Assembly: GCF_900168115.1 (NCBI RefSeq)
Contig: NZ_FUZC01000003.1
Location: 1-64,000 of the forward strand
Direction: 5' to 3'
DNA from: Salegentibacter salinarum
Lineage (GTDB): Bacteria; Bacteroidota; Bacteroidia; Flavobacteriales; Flavobacteriaceae
Length of the DNA: 64,000 nt
The translations under genes were made by a program, and so were the position numbers. The notes below the pieces were generated by a model. The model saw only the letters and a program-made list of their open reading frames with translations, searched no databases and was not told the origin of the DNA. Each line of letters opens with the position of its first letter. Within the stretch, counting starts at the first letter, position 1. This document shows, one piece after another, positions 54,513 to 63,193 of this stretch.

Positions 54513-57131
54513 TTAAAATTGCTGTCCGATAATGAAATGCGTTTCCCAACCGTTAGGTCCCGGTTGTCCACCAATTGGATCAAATCCATAACCAAAGTCA
54601 ATACCAAGTAAACCAAAGGCTGGCATAAAGATTCTTAAACCTGCACCGGCCGATCTATTCACCTGAAAAGGATTAAAATCCCTGAAATTATCGTAAGATG
54701 CACCCGCTTCCAAGAAGGTAAGTGCATAAATAGATGCCGAAGGCTTTAAAGTAATAGGATATCTAAGTTCTAAAGAGTACTTGTTGTAAATGGTAGCACC
54801 ATCATCATTAACCCCGGCAGGACGGTCTAAAGGCACTACAGATTGGTTTGGGTAACCTCTTAGCTGTACGGTTTCCCTACCATCTAAACTAAAGGCTCCA
54901 AGGCCATCCCCACCAAGAAAGAATCTCTCAAAAGGAGGAACACCACGATCGCTGTTATAAGCTCCAAGGAAACCATATTCGGCGTTAGTTCTTAATACAA
55001 GTTTATCATAGATTTGAGTAAACCACTCTCCACTAAACTTAACTTTATAGAATTCTAACCAGTTAAATTTCTTCTGGTCTATTAGACGTTGGTCTCCAAC
55101 TGCATTTTCAGGAGTTACCCTGTTGCCTTGTTGGTCTATAAGATTCCCGTTATCATCTTCCAGTTGAAACTCTCTTTGATCAGCTAAATTTGCATAATCT
55201 ACACCATTCCATAAAGAATAAGGTGGAGTGAATTTTGCCGTAAGTTTAAATTTAGAACCCCCCATTGGGAAAATTGGGTTTACATAAGTATTATCTCTTG
55301 TAAGTCCAAAAGTATAGGTGAAGTTGTTAGAGTGACCATCACCAAAAGTAAATAGCCCCGTATTGTAATTATTTAAGTTATAACGCTGAAAACCTACCGA
55401 GTGAGACACCGTCATATAAGGATCTGGTACCGTTAAACGTTTGGCGAGACCTACGTTTATTCCAAGTATATCAAAACTTCTGCTTCTATCTGCTTCTCTG
55501 TTTATATAATCGAATAAAAACTGTCTTGTATAAGAGAAAGAGGTTTGTAAACTAACCGGTTTTTTACCACCTAACCACGGTTCCTGAAAAGACAAACTGT
55601 AGGTTTGATAAAAGGTACTGGCCTGTGCTCTTAAAGAAAGCGTTTGCCCGTCTCCCATTGGTACTGGTTTATAGGCTTCTTTATCAAAAATTCCTGATAA
55701 AGAGAAGTTGTTAAAAGAAAGTCCTAAAGTACCAATGAAGCCACCGCCTCCGTAACCACCTTGTAATTCTATTTGGCTGGCCCCGGCTTCTACAACCGAA
55801 TATTCAAGATCTAATGTACCTGCTTGTGGATCTGGATCAACAAATTTAGGTTCAAGTTGCTCTGCATCAAAGAAACCAAGTTGCCCAAGTTCCCTAACGG
55901 TATTTACAACATCTTCCTGACTGTATTTCTGGCCTGGTTTTGTTCTTAATTCACGATAAATAACATGATCTTTCGTTCTATCATTTCCGGTTACACTAAT
56001 ATTATTGAAATACGCTTCTTTTCCTTCAACAATACGTATTTCAAAATCTATCGTGTCATTATAAACGTTGGTTTCTACAAGGTTAATGGTAGAGAATAAG
56101 TAACCGTTATTTTTATATAAGTTAGAAAGGTCTTCTCCGTCTGGTTTGGTTTCATCGGCAATTCGCTCATCTAAAAGTACCCCGTTATAAACATCGCCTT
56201 TATTAATTCCTAGGGCACGTTGCAGTTGAGCATCAGTATAAACCGAATTTCCGAGATAATCTATGTTCCCAATGTAATATTGATCTCCTTCTTCTACTTT
56301 TAGGTTTAATGCTATGGTTTCGTCATCAATTTCAACCAGGGAATCTGTTACAATCCTGGCATCTCTATAACCACTTTCCTTATATTTATCTATTAAATTT
56401 TCTTTGTCTTCCTGGTAATCTGCCCTAACAAATTTTGATCTTTTCCAAAAACGGATAAAATTCTTTTGTTTGGTGTTTTTCATCGCTCTTTTAAGTTTAG
56501 CGTCAGAGAATTTCTCATTTCCGCTAAAGTTTATATCGGCAATTTTCACACGATCACCCTGGTTTATATTTATAAGCATATTTACCAGGTTAGTATTAGC
56601 CGTAGTATCGGTAACTTCGCTGGTGCTTATTTTTGCATTGGCATTAAAATATCCTTCTTTTCGATATTTGCTTTCAATGTAATTTTTGGTAGTGGTAATA
56701 AGGTTTTCAGAAACTTTGGCGCCTGTTCTAAGTTTATTTTCCTTAATTATCTCCTCTTTTTCCCGTTTTTTTAGTCCGGTAACCTGAACTTTATTAAGTT
56801 TGGGAACTTCCTGGATCTCAATTTCAAGATCGGCTACATTGCCGTCACTTACATTGGTGATATAAAAGTTGATATCACTAAATTGATCAATATCCCATAG
56901 TTTATTGATCACGCTACTAATTTTATCGCCGGGTATAAAGATTTCTTCCCCTTTTTTGAGGCCGGTATAAGCAATTACGGTTTGCTCGTTAAAACTAACG
57001 GTACCCGTAACCTTTATATCTCCAATTATATACTTTTTGCCATCTGCTAATGGTAAGCCCTGAGCTTGTGAAGAAATGCTGAAAATTAAACTGCATGCTA
57101 CTGCGAAAAGGCTAAATACTTTCTTCGTCAT
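54513..57131 (-). CDS. bamA: Outer membrane protein assembly factor BamA
   Basis: 872 aa from the ATG at 57131, which begins a clear signal peptide (KKVFSLFAVACSLIFSISSQAQ). An upstream ATG at 57269 would overlap uppS by more than 130 nt and bury the signal peptide. Five POTRA-like repeats (about 30-430) precede a C-terminal Omp85 barrel (about 480-872) with FFLGGDGLGAFSLDGRETVQLRGYP and a terminal Phe (IGQQF). It inserts beta-barrel proteins; in this region the clients include SprA, PorP/SprF, TolC and FadL homologues. Upstream uppS and downstream ompH genes are a conserved arrangement. Confidence 0.95.
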   Translation of the reverse strand: MTKKVFSLFAVACSLIFSISSQAQGLPLADGKKYIIGDIKVTGTVSFNEQTVIAYTGLKKGEEIFIPGDKISSVINKLWDIDQFSDINFYITNVSDGNVADLEIEIQEVPKLNKVQVTGLKKREKEEIIKENKLRTGAKVSENLITTTKNYIESKYRKEGYFNANAKISTSEVTDTTANTNLVNMLININQGDRVKIADINFSGNEKFSDAKLKRAMKNTKQKNFIRFWKRSKFVRADYQEDKENLIDKYKESGYRDARIVTDSLVEIDDETIALNLKVEEGDQYYIGNIDYLGNSVYTDAQLQRALGINKGDVYNGVLLDERIADETKPDGEDLSNLYKNNGYLFSTINLVETNVYNDTIDFEIRIVEGKEAYFNNISVTGNDRTKDHVIYRELRTKPGQKYSQEDVVNTVRELGQLGFFDAEQLEPKFVDPDPQAGTLDLEYSVVEAGASQIELQGGYGGGGFIGTLGLSFNNFSLSGIFDKEAYKPVPMGDGQTLSLRAQASTFYQTYSLSFQEPWLGGKKPVSLQTSFSYTRQFLFDYINREADRSRSFDILGINVGLAKRLTVPDPYMTVSHSVGFQRYNLNNYNTGLFTFGDGHSNNFTYTFGLTRDNTYVNPIFPMGGSKFKLTAKFTPPYSLWNGVDYANLADQREFQLEDDNGNLIDQQGNRVTPENAVGDQRLIDQKKFNWLEFYKVKFSGEWFTQIYDKLVLRTNAEYGFLGAYNSDRGVPPFERFFLGGDGLGAFSLDGRETVQLRGYPNQSVVPLDRPAGVNDDGATIYNKYSLELRYPITLKPSASIYALTFLEAGASYDNFRDFNPFQVNRSAGAGLRIFMPAFGLLGIDFGYGFDPIGGQPGPNGWETHFIIGQQF

Positions 57132-57138
57132 GAATGCG

Positions 57139-57879
57139 CTAACTGAGTTGCTCACTGGTTTTTCCAAATCGTCTTTCTCTATTTTGATAATTGTAAATGG
57201 CTTCAAAAAGATTTTCTTTTCTAAAATCTGGCCATAAGATTTTTGTAAAATATAATTCGGCATAAGCAATTTGCCATAACAAGAAGTTGCTTATGCGTTG
57301 TTCTCCGCTGGTTCTTATTAGTAAATCCACCTCCGGAAAATTTCGGGTGTAAAGATGCTGATTTATAACCGATTCATCAATAGCATCGGCGCTTATTTCA
57401 TTATTTTTAACTTTCAGGCTAATTTCTCGTATTGCAGAACTTAATTCTTCCCTGGAACCGTAACTCAGTGCAAGGTTAAGCACCATACGGTCGTTGGTTT
57501 TAGTTTTTTCTATAACTTCGTGAAGTTCTCTAAATACTTTTTTAGGCAGGGTATGTAGGTTTCCTATAGCGTTTAACCTAATATTATTATCCTGAAGTGT
57601 TTTAATTTCTTTTCTTAATGAAGAAACCAATAAACGCATTAAGGTGTCTACCTCTAATTTTGGGCGCTTCCAGTTTTCGGTAGAGAAAGCATAGAGGGTA
57701 AGGTATTCTATACCAATTTCGGCTGAAGCTTCTACAACATCACGTACCGCAGTGGTGCCTTCTTCGTGCCCAGCAGCTCTAAGAAAGCCTTTTTGTCTTG
57801 CCCACCGACCATTGCCGTCCATAATTATAGCAATGTGTTTAGGTAGTTTTTTAAGGTCTATTTTCTCTTTATAATCCAT
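57139..57879 (-). CDS. uppS: Undecaprenyl diphosphate synthase (isoprenyl transferase)
   Basis: 246 aa. HIAIIMDGNGRWARQKG holds the catalytic Asp; RAAGHEEGTTAVRDVVE, TLYAFSTENWKRP and the C-terminal DLLIRTSGEQRISNFLLWQIAYAELYF are all family motifs. It makes the C55 lipid carrier for peptidoglycan and polysaccharide synthesis. It starts 1 nt from the preceding DUF6089 stop and ends 7 nt before bamA, so it is in a tight operon. Confidence 0.96.
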   Translation of the reverse strand: MDYKEKIDLKKLPKHIAIIMDGNGRWARQKGFLRAAGHEEGTTAVRDVVEASAEIGIEYLTLYAFSTENWKRPKLEVDTLMRLLVSSLRKEIKTLQDNNIRLNAIGNLHTLPKKVFRELHEVIEKTKTNDRMVLNLALSYGSREELSSAIREISLKVKNNEISADAIDESVINQHLYTRNFPEVDLLIRTSGEQRISNFLLWQIAYAELYFTKILWPDFRKENLFEAIYNYQNRERRFGKTSEQLS

Positions 57880-57880
57880 A

Positions 57881-58585
57881 TTAAAATCTGCTGTAGCAAG
57901 GTTCTCTACCCCAGGAAAAGGTGAAATTCACGCCGGTGAACACATACCAATCGTTAGTATTCCTGTTTCCAAACTCCCTTTTAGGCATCCTGGTTCCAAC
58001 AACTTCTTCAGGCCAGCTTCCGTCTATATTATCGGTAAATGTATATCGCACTCCTAATTCTAAAGCTCCTACAATATGAGTAGTAATACTTTCTTTATAA
58101 CCAAAAACCACCGGAATTGCAAAATCCCAGTTTGCACCCTGGTTTTCCAGTTGGCCGTTAGGGAAATCAGCATCCAGCAATACGTGGTCTGCCCTAAAAT
58201 ATGTTATCCCCGTATATAAATATGGAGTGCTTTGGGGGTGACCTTCGTGAAGGTCAAAACTCCAGAAATTATACTCTATTCCTAACGAAGCTTCTGCAAT
58301 TGTATTGTTAAATGAGTAGCCTCTATTTAATCTTCTTGGGTCATTAGAATTTGCATCATCTGCACTTATTTCAGCATATAAAAGCGAAAATCTAAAGGCG
58401 TGCCGTGGGCTGCGATTCCATTTAAGTAGTGCGCCGCCAACCAACCCGCTGGGTAGTACAAAATTGGTTCGCCCTACATCTCCTATATAATTAGCGCCAC
58501 CAATATATGGTCCTACTTCAAATGTTTGGGAATTTGTTTTTGGAGCAAAAACAAGCATGATTACAAAAACTAATAGGTACCTCAT
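57881..58585 (-). CDS. DUF6089 outer-membrane beta-barrel protein
   Basis: 234 aa. Signal peptide (1-19, cleavage near TNSQ), then TFEVGPYIGGANYIGDVGRTNFVLPSG and alternating beta-strands with YNFWSFDLHEG, consistent with an eight-strand porin-like barrel that ends NFTFSWGREPCYSRF. The family is usually encoded between nadK and uppS in Bacteroidota. Function unknown. It is the third gene of the CBS-nadK-DUF6089-uppS-bamA run, with a 100-bp gap after nadK that could hold a promoter. Confidence 0.85.
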   Translation of the reverse strand: MRYLLVFVIMLVFAPKTNSQTFEVGPYIGGANYIGDVGRTNFVLPSGLVGGALLKWNRSPRHAFRFSLLYAEISADDANSNDPRRLNRGYSFNNTIAEASLGIEYNFWSFDLHEGHPQSTPYLYTGITYFRADHVLLDADFPNGQLENQGANWDFAIPVVFGYKESITTHIVGALELGVRYTFTDNIDGSWPEEVVGTRMPKREFGNRNTNDWYVFTGVNFTFSWGREPCYSRF

Positions 58586-58685
58586 AGGCTTTCAAAAGTT
58601 TGCAAATATAACAATTATGTTTGCTCCACAATAATTTGAGCAAGTTTGTACATATTCATAAACAGTTTTTAAAATCATTTATTGC

Positions 58686-59570
58686 TTAATTGCGCTTATC
58701 CTCACCCCACATTAACTTTTTTCTTAGGGTGTGAAGAAAACTATCGCCTTTAAGTTCAACAAGATTTATTGCGTAGGGTGCTTTTTCTATAATGATTTCG
58801 GTATCATTTTCCAGGGTTGCGATTCGGGAATCCATAGAAACTAAATGTGACTCTTCCCGTCCCGAAACGCGGAGTGTTATTTTAGTATCGTCCTTAATTA
58901 CCAAAGGTCTCGCGTTCAAATTGTGCGGTGCGATGGGTGTAATAATGAGAGAGCCTGCATCTGGCGTAATTACCGGGCCACCACAGCTAAGGGAATAACC
59001 GGTAGAACCTGTGGGTGTAGAAACAATTAAACCATCGGCCCAATAAGAATTTAAATATTGATCGTTTAGCCACGTATCTACGGTAATCATAGAAGTAGTG
59101 TTTTTTCTGCTAACAGCAACTTCATTAAGGGCAATATTTCTAAAAACGGGGTCGTGACTGGTTGGATTGGTTTTAATATTTAAAACTGTACGGCGGGAAA
59201 TGCTGAATTTTTTCTCAAGTATACTCTGTAAACATTCTTTGATTTCCTCCTTTTGAATGGTGGCTAAAAAGCCTAATCTCCCCGTATTAATCCCCACAAT
59301 AGGAATATCTAAATTTCTGATATAATTTATAGATTTTAAAATAGTACCATCTCCACCGATGCAAAAAAACAGGTCGAAACTGTTATCTAACTCTTCAAAA
59401 GTGGTGAAATGGGAATATTTTTCATCTATGGTTTTATTTAGATGAATGAGATCCAGGAAATTTTCTTCAATTACGACTTTAATATTTTCGCGCTTCAGCA
59501 ATTCCAGAAGCTGCCCTATATAGATCCCGGCATTAGTATGGTAAAACTGACCGTAGATGCCTACTTTCAT
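58686..59570 (-). CDS. nadK: NAD kinase
   Basis: 294 aa. GGDGTILKSI motif (about 76-85), NTGRLGFLA, and TPTGSTGYSLSCGGPVI are the family signatures for ATP or polyphosphate-dependent phosphorylation of NAD to NADP. The start overlaps the upstream CBS gene stop by four bases. It supplies NADP for enzymes such as the malic enzyme. Nothing unusual. Confidence 0.96.
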   Translation of the reverse strand: MKVGIYGQFYHTNAGIYIGQLLELLKRENIKVVIEENFLDLIHLNKTIDEKYSHFTTFEELDNSFDLFFCIGGDGTILKSINYIRNLDIPIVGINTGRLGFLATIQKEEIKECLQSILEKKFSISRRTVLNIKTNPTSHDPVFRNIALNEVAVSRKNTTSMITVDTWLNDQYLNSYWADGLIVSTPTGSTGYSLSCGGPVITPDAGSLIITPIAPHNLNARPLVIKDDTKITLRVSGREESHLVSMDSRIATLENDTEIIIEKAPYAINLVELKGDSFLHTLRKKLMWGEDKRN

Positions 59571-60223
59571 ATATTCATATATTTATCTAAATACTTAGAG
59601 CGATCCCTAAGATTTTTGTTGAAATTGTCTTCCCGGTGTTCAGAAACTATCTTGTACCCATACCTACGGAAAGACTGAATAATTTCATTTATACCTGAAG
59701 GGCTTAATTTAACCGTAATCTGGGCAACGTCATGTTCAATTTTTGAAATAAAGATCCCCAAGATATTGGCATTATTAGATTCGGTTATTTGGGTAATTTC
59801 GCTGAATGAATAATCTTTAATTCCTTTTTGAATTACAATAATATTGCCCGCTTCGCTCAAAAAAGGAGTTTCGTTAAATAAGGCAATAATTTCATTGAGT
59901 TCAACATAGCCCAAATAGGTGCTTTCTTCATCTAAAACTGGAAGAATATTGGTGTTGTTTTGAGCAAAACGTTCTAAAATATCCAGCCAGAAATCGGTAT
60001 TTCTTACAAAGAAACCTTCCAGCGCATATTGATAATCTTCAAGCGATTTTTCAGCCTCAAAACAACGAATATCATTTTCTGAAATACAACCCATATAAAT
60101 ACCGTTGTTTTCTACTGGTAAATGCGAATAGGTTAACTGATTGAACAAGTCCTGGACTTCCCCAATTTTATCAGAAAAATGCCTTATAGAGACATCGTTA
60201 ATTATAAAATCTTCCATGTGCAT
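59567..60223 (-). CDS. CBS-domain protein upstream of nadK
   Basis: 218 aa (a second ATG two codons in is equally possible). Two CBS motifs at the N-terminal half (about 8-120: FSDKIGEVQDLFNQLTYSHLPVEN and NNTNILPVLDEESTYLGYVELNEIIALF), then a C-terminal region about 145-200 with an ACT-like layout (FSEITQITESNNANILGIFISKIE). CBS domains sense adenine nucleotides. Translation coupling with nadK by a 4-nt overlap suggests a regulatory partner, but this is positional inference. Confidence 0.85.
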   Translation of the reverse strand: MHMEDFIINDVSIRHFSDKIGEVQDLFNQLTYSHLPVENNGIYMGCISENDIRCFEAEKSLEDYQYALEGFFVRNTDFWLDILERFAQNNTNILPVLDEESTYLGYVELNEIIALFNETPFLSEAGNIIVIQKGIKDYSFSEITQITESNNANILGIFISKIEHDVAQITVKLSPSGINEIIQSFRRYGYKIVSEHREDNFNKNLRDRSKYLDKYMNI

Positions 60224-60286
60224 GATGTCGCTTCCTTTTTATGCAAATTAATTAAAATAAAATTCATTAGGGCATTTACAAGTTTG

Positions 60287-60294
60287 TATTTTTG
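60287..60294 (+). promoter_or_regulatory. -7 box of pdxJ
   Basis: TATTTTTG matches TAnnTTTG, 19 nt before the pdxJ start. No good -33 is seen. Confidence 0.4.
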
Positions 60295-60313
60295 TTAAAC
60301 AAAAGCTTATAAA

Positions 60314-61027
60314 ATGACGAAATTAAGTGTAAATATCAATAAAATTGCGACTTTAAGAAATGCCCGAGGCGGCAATATTCCCAACGTCGTAGAAGCCGCT
60401 AAGAAAATAGAATCTTTTGGTGGGCAGGGTATCACCGTACACCCACGACCAGACGAGCGGCATATTACTTACCAGGATGTTAGAGATCTTTCTTCAAATG
60501 TAAAAACCGAATTTAATATTGAAGGAAATCCGGTTGCGAAATTTATTAATTTGGTGCTGGAGGCAAAACCGGCCCAGGTTACTTTAGTGCCAGATGCCGA
60601 AGATGCAATCACCTCAAACGCAGGCTGGAATACCATTAAAAACAAAGAATTTCTCCAGGAAGTAATCCAGGAATTTAAAAATAACGGTATTCGCACTTCT
60701 ATTTTTGTAGATCCCGATGAAAAAATGATGGATGGAGCTGCAGAAACCGGTACAGATCGTATAGAATTATATACCGAAGCTTTTGCGGTAAAATATGCTG
60801 AAGGTGATAAAACCGGGGTTGAGCCTTATAAAAGATGTGCAACTATGGCGCACCAATTAGGTTTGGGCGTAAACGCTGGGCACGATCTTTCTTTAGATAA
60901 TATAAAATATTTTAAAGATAATGTGCCGTATTTAGATGAAGTTTCTATTGGCCACGCACTAATTGCCGAAGCTCTTTATATGGGGCTGGAAAATACGATT
61001 GAGAAATACCTGGAATTACTGAAATAA
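60314..61027 (+). CDS. pdxJ: Pyridoxine 5'-phosphate synthase
   Basis: 237 aa TIM barrel. [22 protein letters not shown] is the phosphate and substrate end, [12 protein letters not shown] holds active-site residues, and [11 protein letters not shown] and [14 protein letters not shown] are late motifs. It condenses 3-amino-2-oxopropyl phosphate with 1-deoxyxylulose 5-phosphate to make pyridoxine phosphate. An alpha/beta hydrolase follows 24 nt downstream. The -7 box lies 19 nt upstream. No pdxA in the window. Confidence 0.96.
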   Translation: MTKLSVNINKIATLRNARGGNIPNVVEAAKKIESFGGQGITVHPRPDERHITYQDVRDLSSNVKTEFNIEGNPVAKFINLVLEAKPAQVTLVPDAEDAITSNAGWNTIKNKEFLQEVIQEFKNNGIRTSIFVDPDEKMMDGAAETGTDRIELYTEAFAVKYAEGDKTGVEPYKRCATMAHQLGLGVNAGHDLSLDNIKYFKDNVPYLDEVSIGHALIAEALYMGLENTIEKYLELLK

Positions 61028-61051
61028 TACAATTCCATAAAAAAAACTGCA

Positions 61052-61816
61052 ATGAAATTAAATTCTATAATATTAGGAGAGGGGAAGCCCCTATTAATTC
61101 TCCACGGCTTTTTAGGAATGAGCGATAACTGGAAAACCATTGGTAATAAACTTGCTGAAGAAAAAGCTTTTCAAATTCATCTTATAGATCAACGTAATCA
61201 CGGGAAAAGTCCGCATACCGATGAGCATAGCTATGAATTAATGGCTGAAGATATTAAAGAATATTGCGAGCAACATTCTTTATCAAATATTATTTTAATG
61301 GGACATTCCATGGGAGGTAAAACGGCGATGCTTGCTGCGGGCGAATATCCTAATTTAGTAGAAAAACTAATCGTTGTAGATATTGCACCTAAATATTACG
61401 AACCGCACCATCAGCAAATCCTGAAGGGATTGACGGCTCTGGAAGAGGCAGATTTGGAATCCCGGCAGGAAGCCGATAAATTACTTTCTGAATTTATTTC
61501 AGAAAAACCAATCAGGCTTTTCCTTTTAAAGAACCTAAACCGAAAATCTGAAGGTACTTATTGCTTAAAAGTAAATCTGGAAACTTTAAAAAATAATATT
61601 GAAGAAGTTGGTAAGTCTCTTCCGCAGGATAAAACTTTTAAAGGGCCTACTCTTTTTATAAAAGGAGGCGATTCAAATTATATTAAAGAAGAAGATAAGC
61701 CAGCTATTAAAAAACAATTTCCTGAAGTAAAATTTGAAGAAATTGCAAATGCCGGGCACTGGGTCCACGCTGAGAAAATGAACGATTTCTACAAAGTTGT
61801 AGCTGATTTTCTTTAA
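61052..61816 (+). CDS. Alpha/beta hydrolase (YbfF-like esterase)
   Basis: 254 aa. LLILHGFLGMSDNWK is the oxyanion segment, GHSMGGKTAM the nucleophile elbow (Ser), DIAPKYY a later conserved block, and NAGHWVHAE holds the catalytic His. The order and spacing resemble the YbfF family of esterases and acyl-CoA thioesterases. It follows pdxJ closely and may be cotranscribed. The substrate is unknown. Confidence 0.9.
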   Translation: MKLNSIILGEGKPLLILHGFLGMSDNWKTIGNKLAEEKAFQIHLIDQRNHGKSPHTDEHSYELMAEDIKEYCEQHSLSNIILMGHSMGGKTAMLAAGEYPNLVEKLIVVDIAPKYYEPHHQQILKGLTALEEADLESRQEADKLLSEFISEKPIRLFLLKNLNRKSEGTYCLKVNLETLKNNIEEVGKSLPQDKTFKGPTLFIKGGDSNYIKEEDKPAIKKQFPEVKFEEIANAGHWVHAEKMNDFYKVVADFL

Positions 61817-61826
61817 ATTCCTTCTA

Positions 61827-61852
61827 AATTTATTATGTGTGCATAATAAATT
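61827..61852. promoter_or_regulatory. Palindrome between the hydrolase gene and fadL-like gene
   Basis: Bases 61827-61837 are the exact reverse complement of 61842-61852 (11 bp, TGTG spacer). It lies 11 nt upstream of the -33 of the fadL-like promoter, so it could be an operator, or an AT-rich terminator for the hydrolase. Confidence 0.6.
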
Positions 61853-61863
61853 GTGCATTTTTG

Positions 61864-61893
61864 TTGAGTAATATGTAATTTATGCTAAATTTG
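61864..61893 (+). promoter_or_regulatory. Promoter of the fadL-like gene
   Basis: TTG (61864-61866), a 19-nt spacer and TAAATTTG (61886-61893), 42 nt before the ATG. Confidence 0.55.
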
Positions 61894-61935
61894 AAGTCAA
61901 CAAATTGTTAGAATACAAATAAATCCAATTCAATT

Positions 61936-63183
61936 ATGAAAAAATTACTTTTCCTGGGCCTTTTTGGTCTAATGGCTGCGGTAACTTATGCAGGTGGGTA
62001 TAGGGTGAGTCTTCAGGGACAAAGATCGCTAGCTATGGGCCACACAGGTGTAGCGGTAGTTAATAATGCCGAACTTGCTTTCTTTAACCCCGCAGGTCTT
62101 GTGTATCTTGAAGATAAGATAAATTTAGCAGCCGGTGCCAGCGCTGTTTTTTCGAATGTGAAATATCAAAATTCAGAATTCGGAATTAGTTCTGAAACCG
62201 ATAGTCCTGTAGGAACTCCATTTTATGCCTATGGTTCTTACCGTGTAAACGATTGGTTGACTTTAGGATTGGCAGCTTATACACCTTATGGTAGTACTGT
62301 AGAATGGCCAACAGATTGGGCCGGGTCTCATTTGGTAAACAATATAGATCTTCAGGCTATTTACATCCAGGCTTTGGCTTCTGTAAAAATTTCGGATAAA
62401 TTAAGTGTTGGTGGTGGACCAATCTATGTAAATGGATCGGTAAACTTTAACCGTAACCTAAACCGTACTTTAACTGATGTTGATGGGAATCGCTCTAATG
62501 TAACCGTAGACGCCAGTGGTGTTAGCGCTTTTGGATGGTCTGCCAGTGCCATGTATAACGCAACTGAAGATTTACGGTTTGGTATAAATTATCGAAGTGA
62601 AATTATGGTTGAAGCTGAAGGCGGCGACGCTACGTTTCGAAACGTTCCAAACTCTCCTTTAACTCCTTTCCAGAACACAGAATTTGATGCCGCATTGCCT
62701 ATGCCGGCTGAACTTTCGGTAGGTCTTTCTTATCAATTACTGGATAAATGGCTTTTTGCATTCGATTATAATATGACTTATTGGGATGTTTACGAATCTT
62801 TAGATATAGATTTTGCAAATGCAACTCCAGATTCTAATAATCCAAGAAATTACAAAAACTCTTCTTCTTACAGGTTTGGTTTGCAGTATTTTGCAAACGA
62901 AACCGTTACCTTAAGAGTTGGGTATTATTTTGACGAATCTCCGGTACAATCAGGTTACTTTGCTCCTGAAACTCCAAGAAACGATGCCCACGGATTTACA
63001 GGCGGACTTTCTTTACACGTAAGTAATAGATTCTCTATAGATGCGGCTTTCCTTTATAACAGATATGAGGAAATAGACGAATCTTACAATTACTATACTG
63101 AGAATGGAGAGACTGTTCCTTTTGAAGGAACTTATAAAACTTCAGCCTTTATTCCGGGACTTGGTGTAACCTACAAATTATAA
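61936..63183 (+). CDS. OmpP1/FadL/TodX family outer-membrane transporter
   Basis: 415 aa. Signal peptide (1-19), then the hallmark GYRVSLQGQRSLAMGHTGVAVVNNAELAFFNPAGLVYL, which forms the hatch, and a beta-barrel ending in a GVTYKL strand. FadL-family channels import long-chain fatty acids or other hydrophobic compounds by lateral diffusion. The SGNH lipoprotein gene begins 10 nt downstream and could release fatty acids for this channel, an inference from position. Preceded by a good promoter and a palindrome. Confidence 0.93.
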   Translation: MKKLLFLGLFGLMAAVTYAGGYRVSLQGQRSLAMGHTGVAVVNNAELAFFNPAGLVYLEDKINLAAGASAVFSNVKYQNSEFGISSETDSPVGTPFYAYGSYRVNDWLTLGLAAYTPYGSTVEWPTDWAGSHLVNNIDLQAIYIQALASVKISDKLSVGGGPIYVNGSVNFNRNLNRTLTDVDGNRSNVTVDASGVSAFGWSASAMYNATEDLRFGINYRSEIMVEAEGGDATFRNVPNSPLTPFQNTEFDAALPMPAELSVGLSYQLLDKWLFAFDYNMTYWDVYESLDIDFANATPDSNNPRNYKNSSSYRFGLQYFANETVTLRVGYYFDESPVQSGYFAPETPRNDAHGFTGGLSLHVSNRFSIDAAFLYNRYEEIDESYNYYTENGETVPFEGTYKTSAFIPGLGVTYKL

Positions 63184-63193
63184 AATTTAGAAG

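Noticed and set aside
57132-57269. BamA starting at 57269 (918 aa)
   Set aside because: It would overlap uppS by over 130 nt and place the clear signal peptide at residue 47; the ATG at 57131 begins exactly at the signal peptide.
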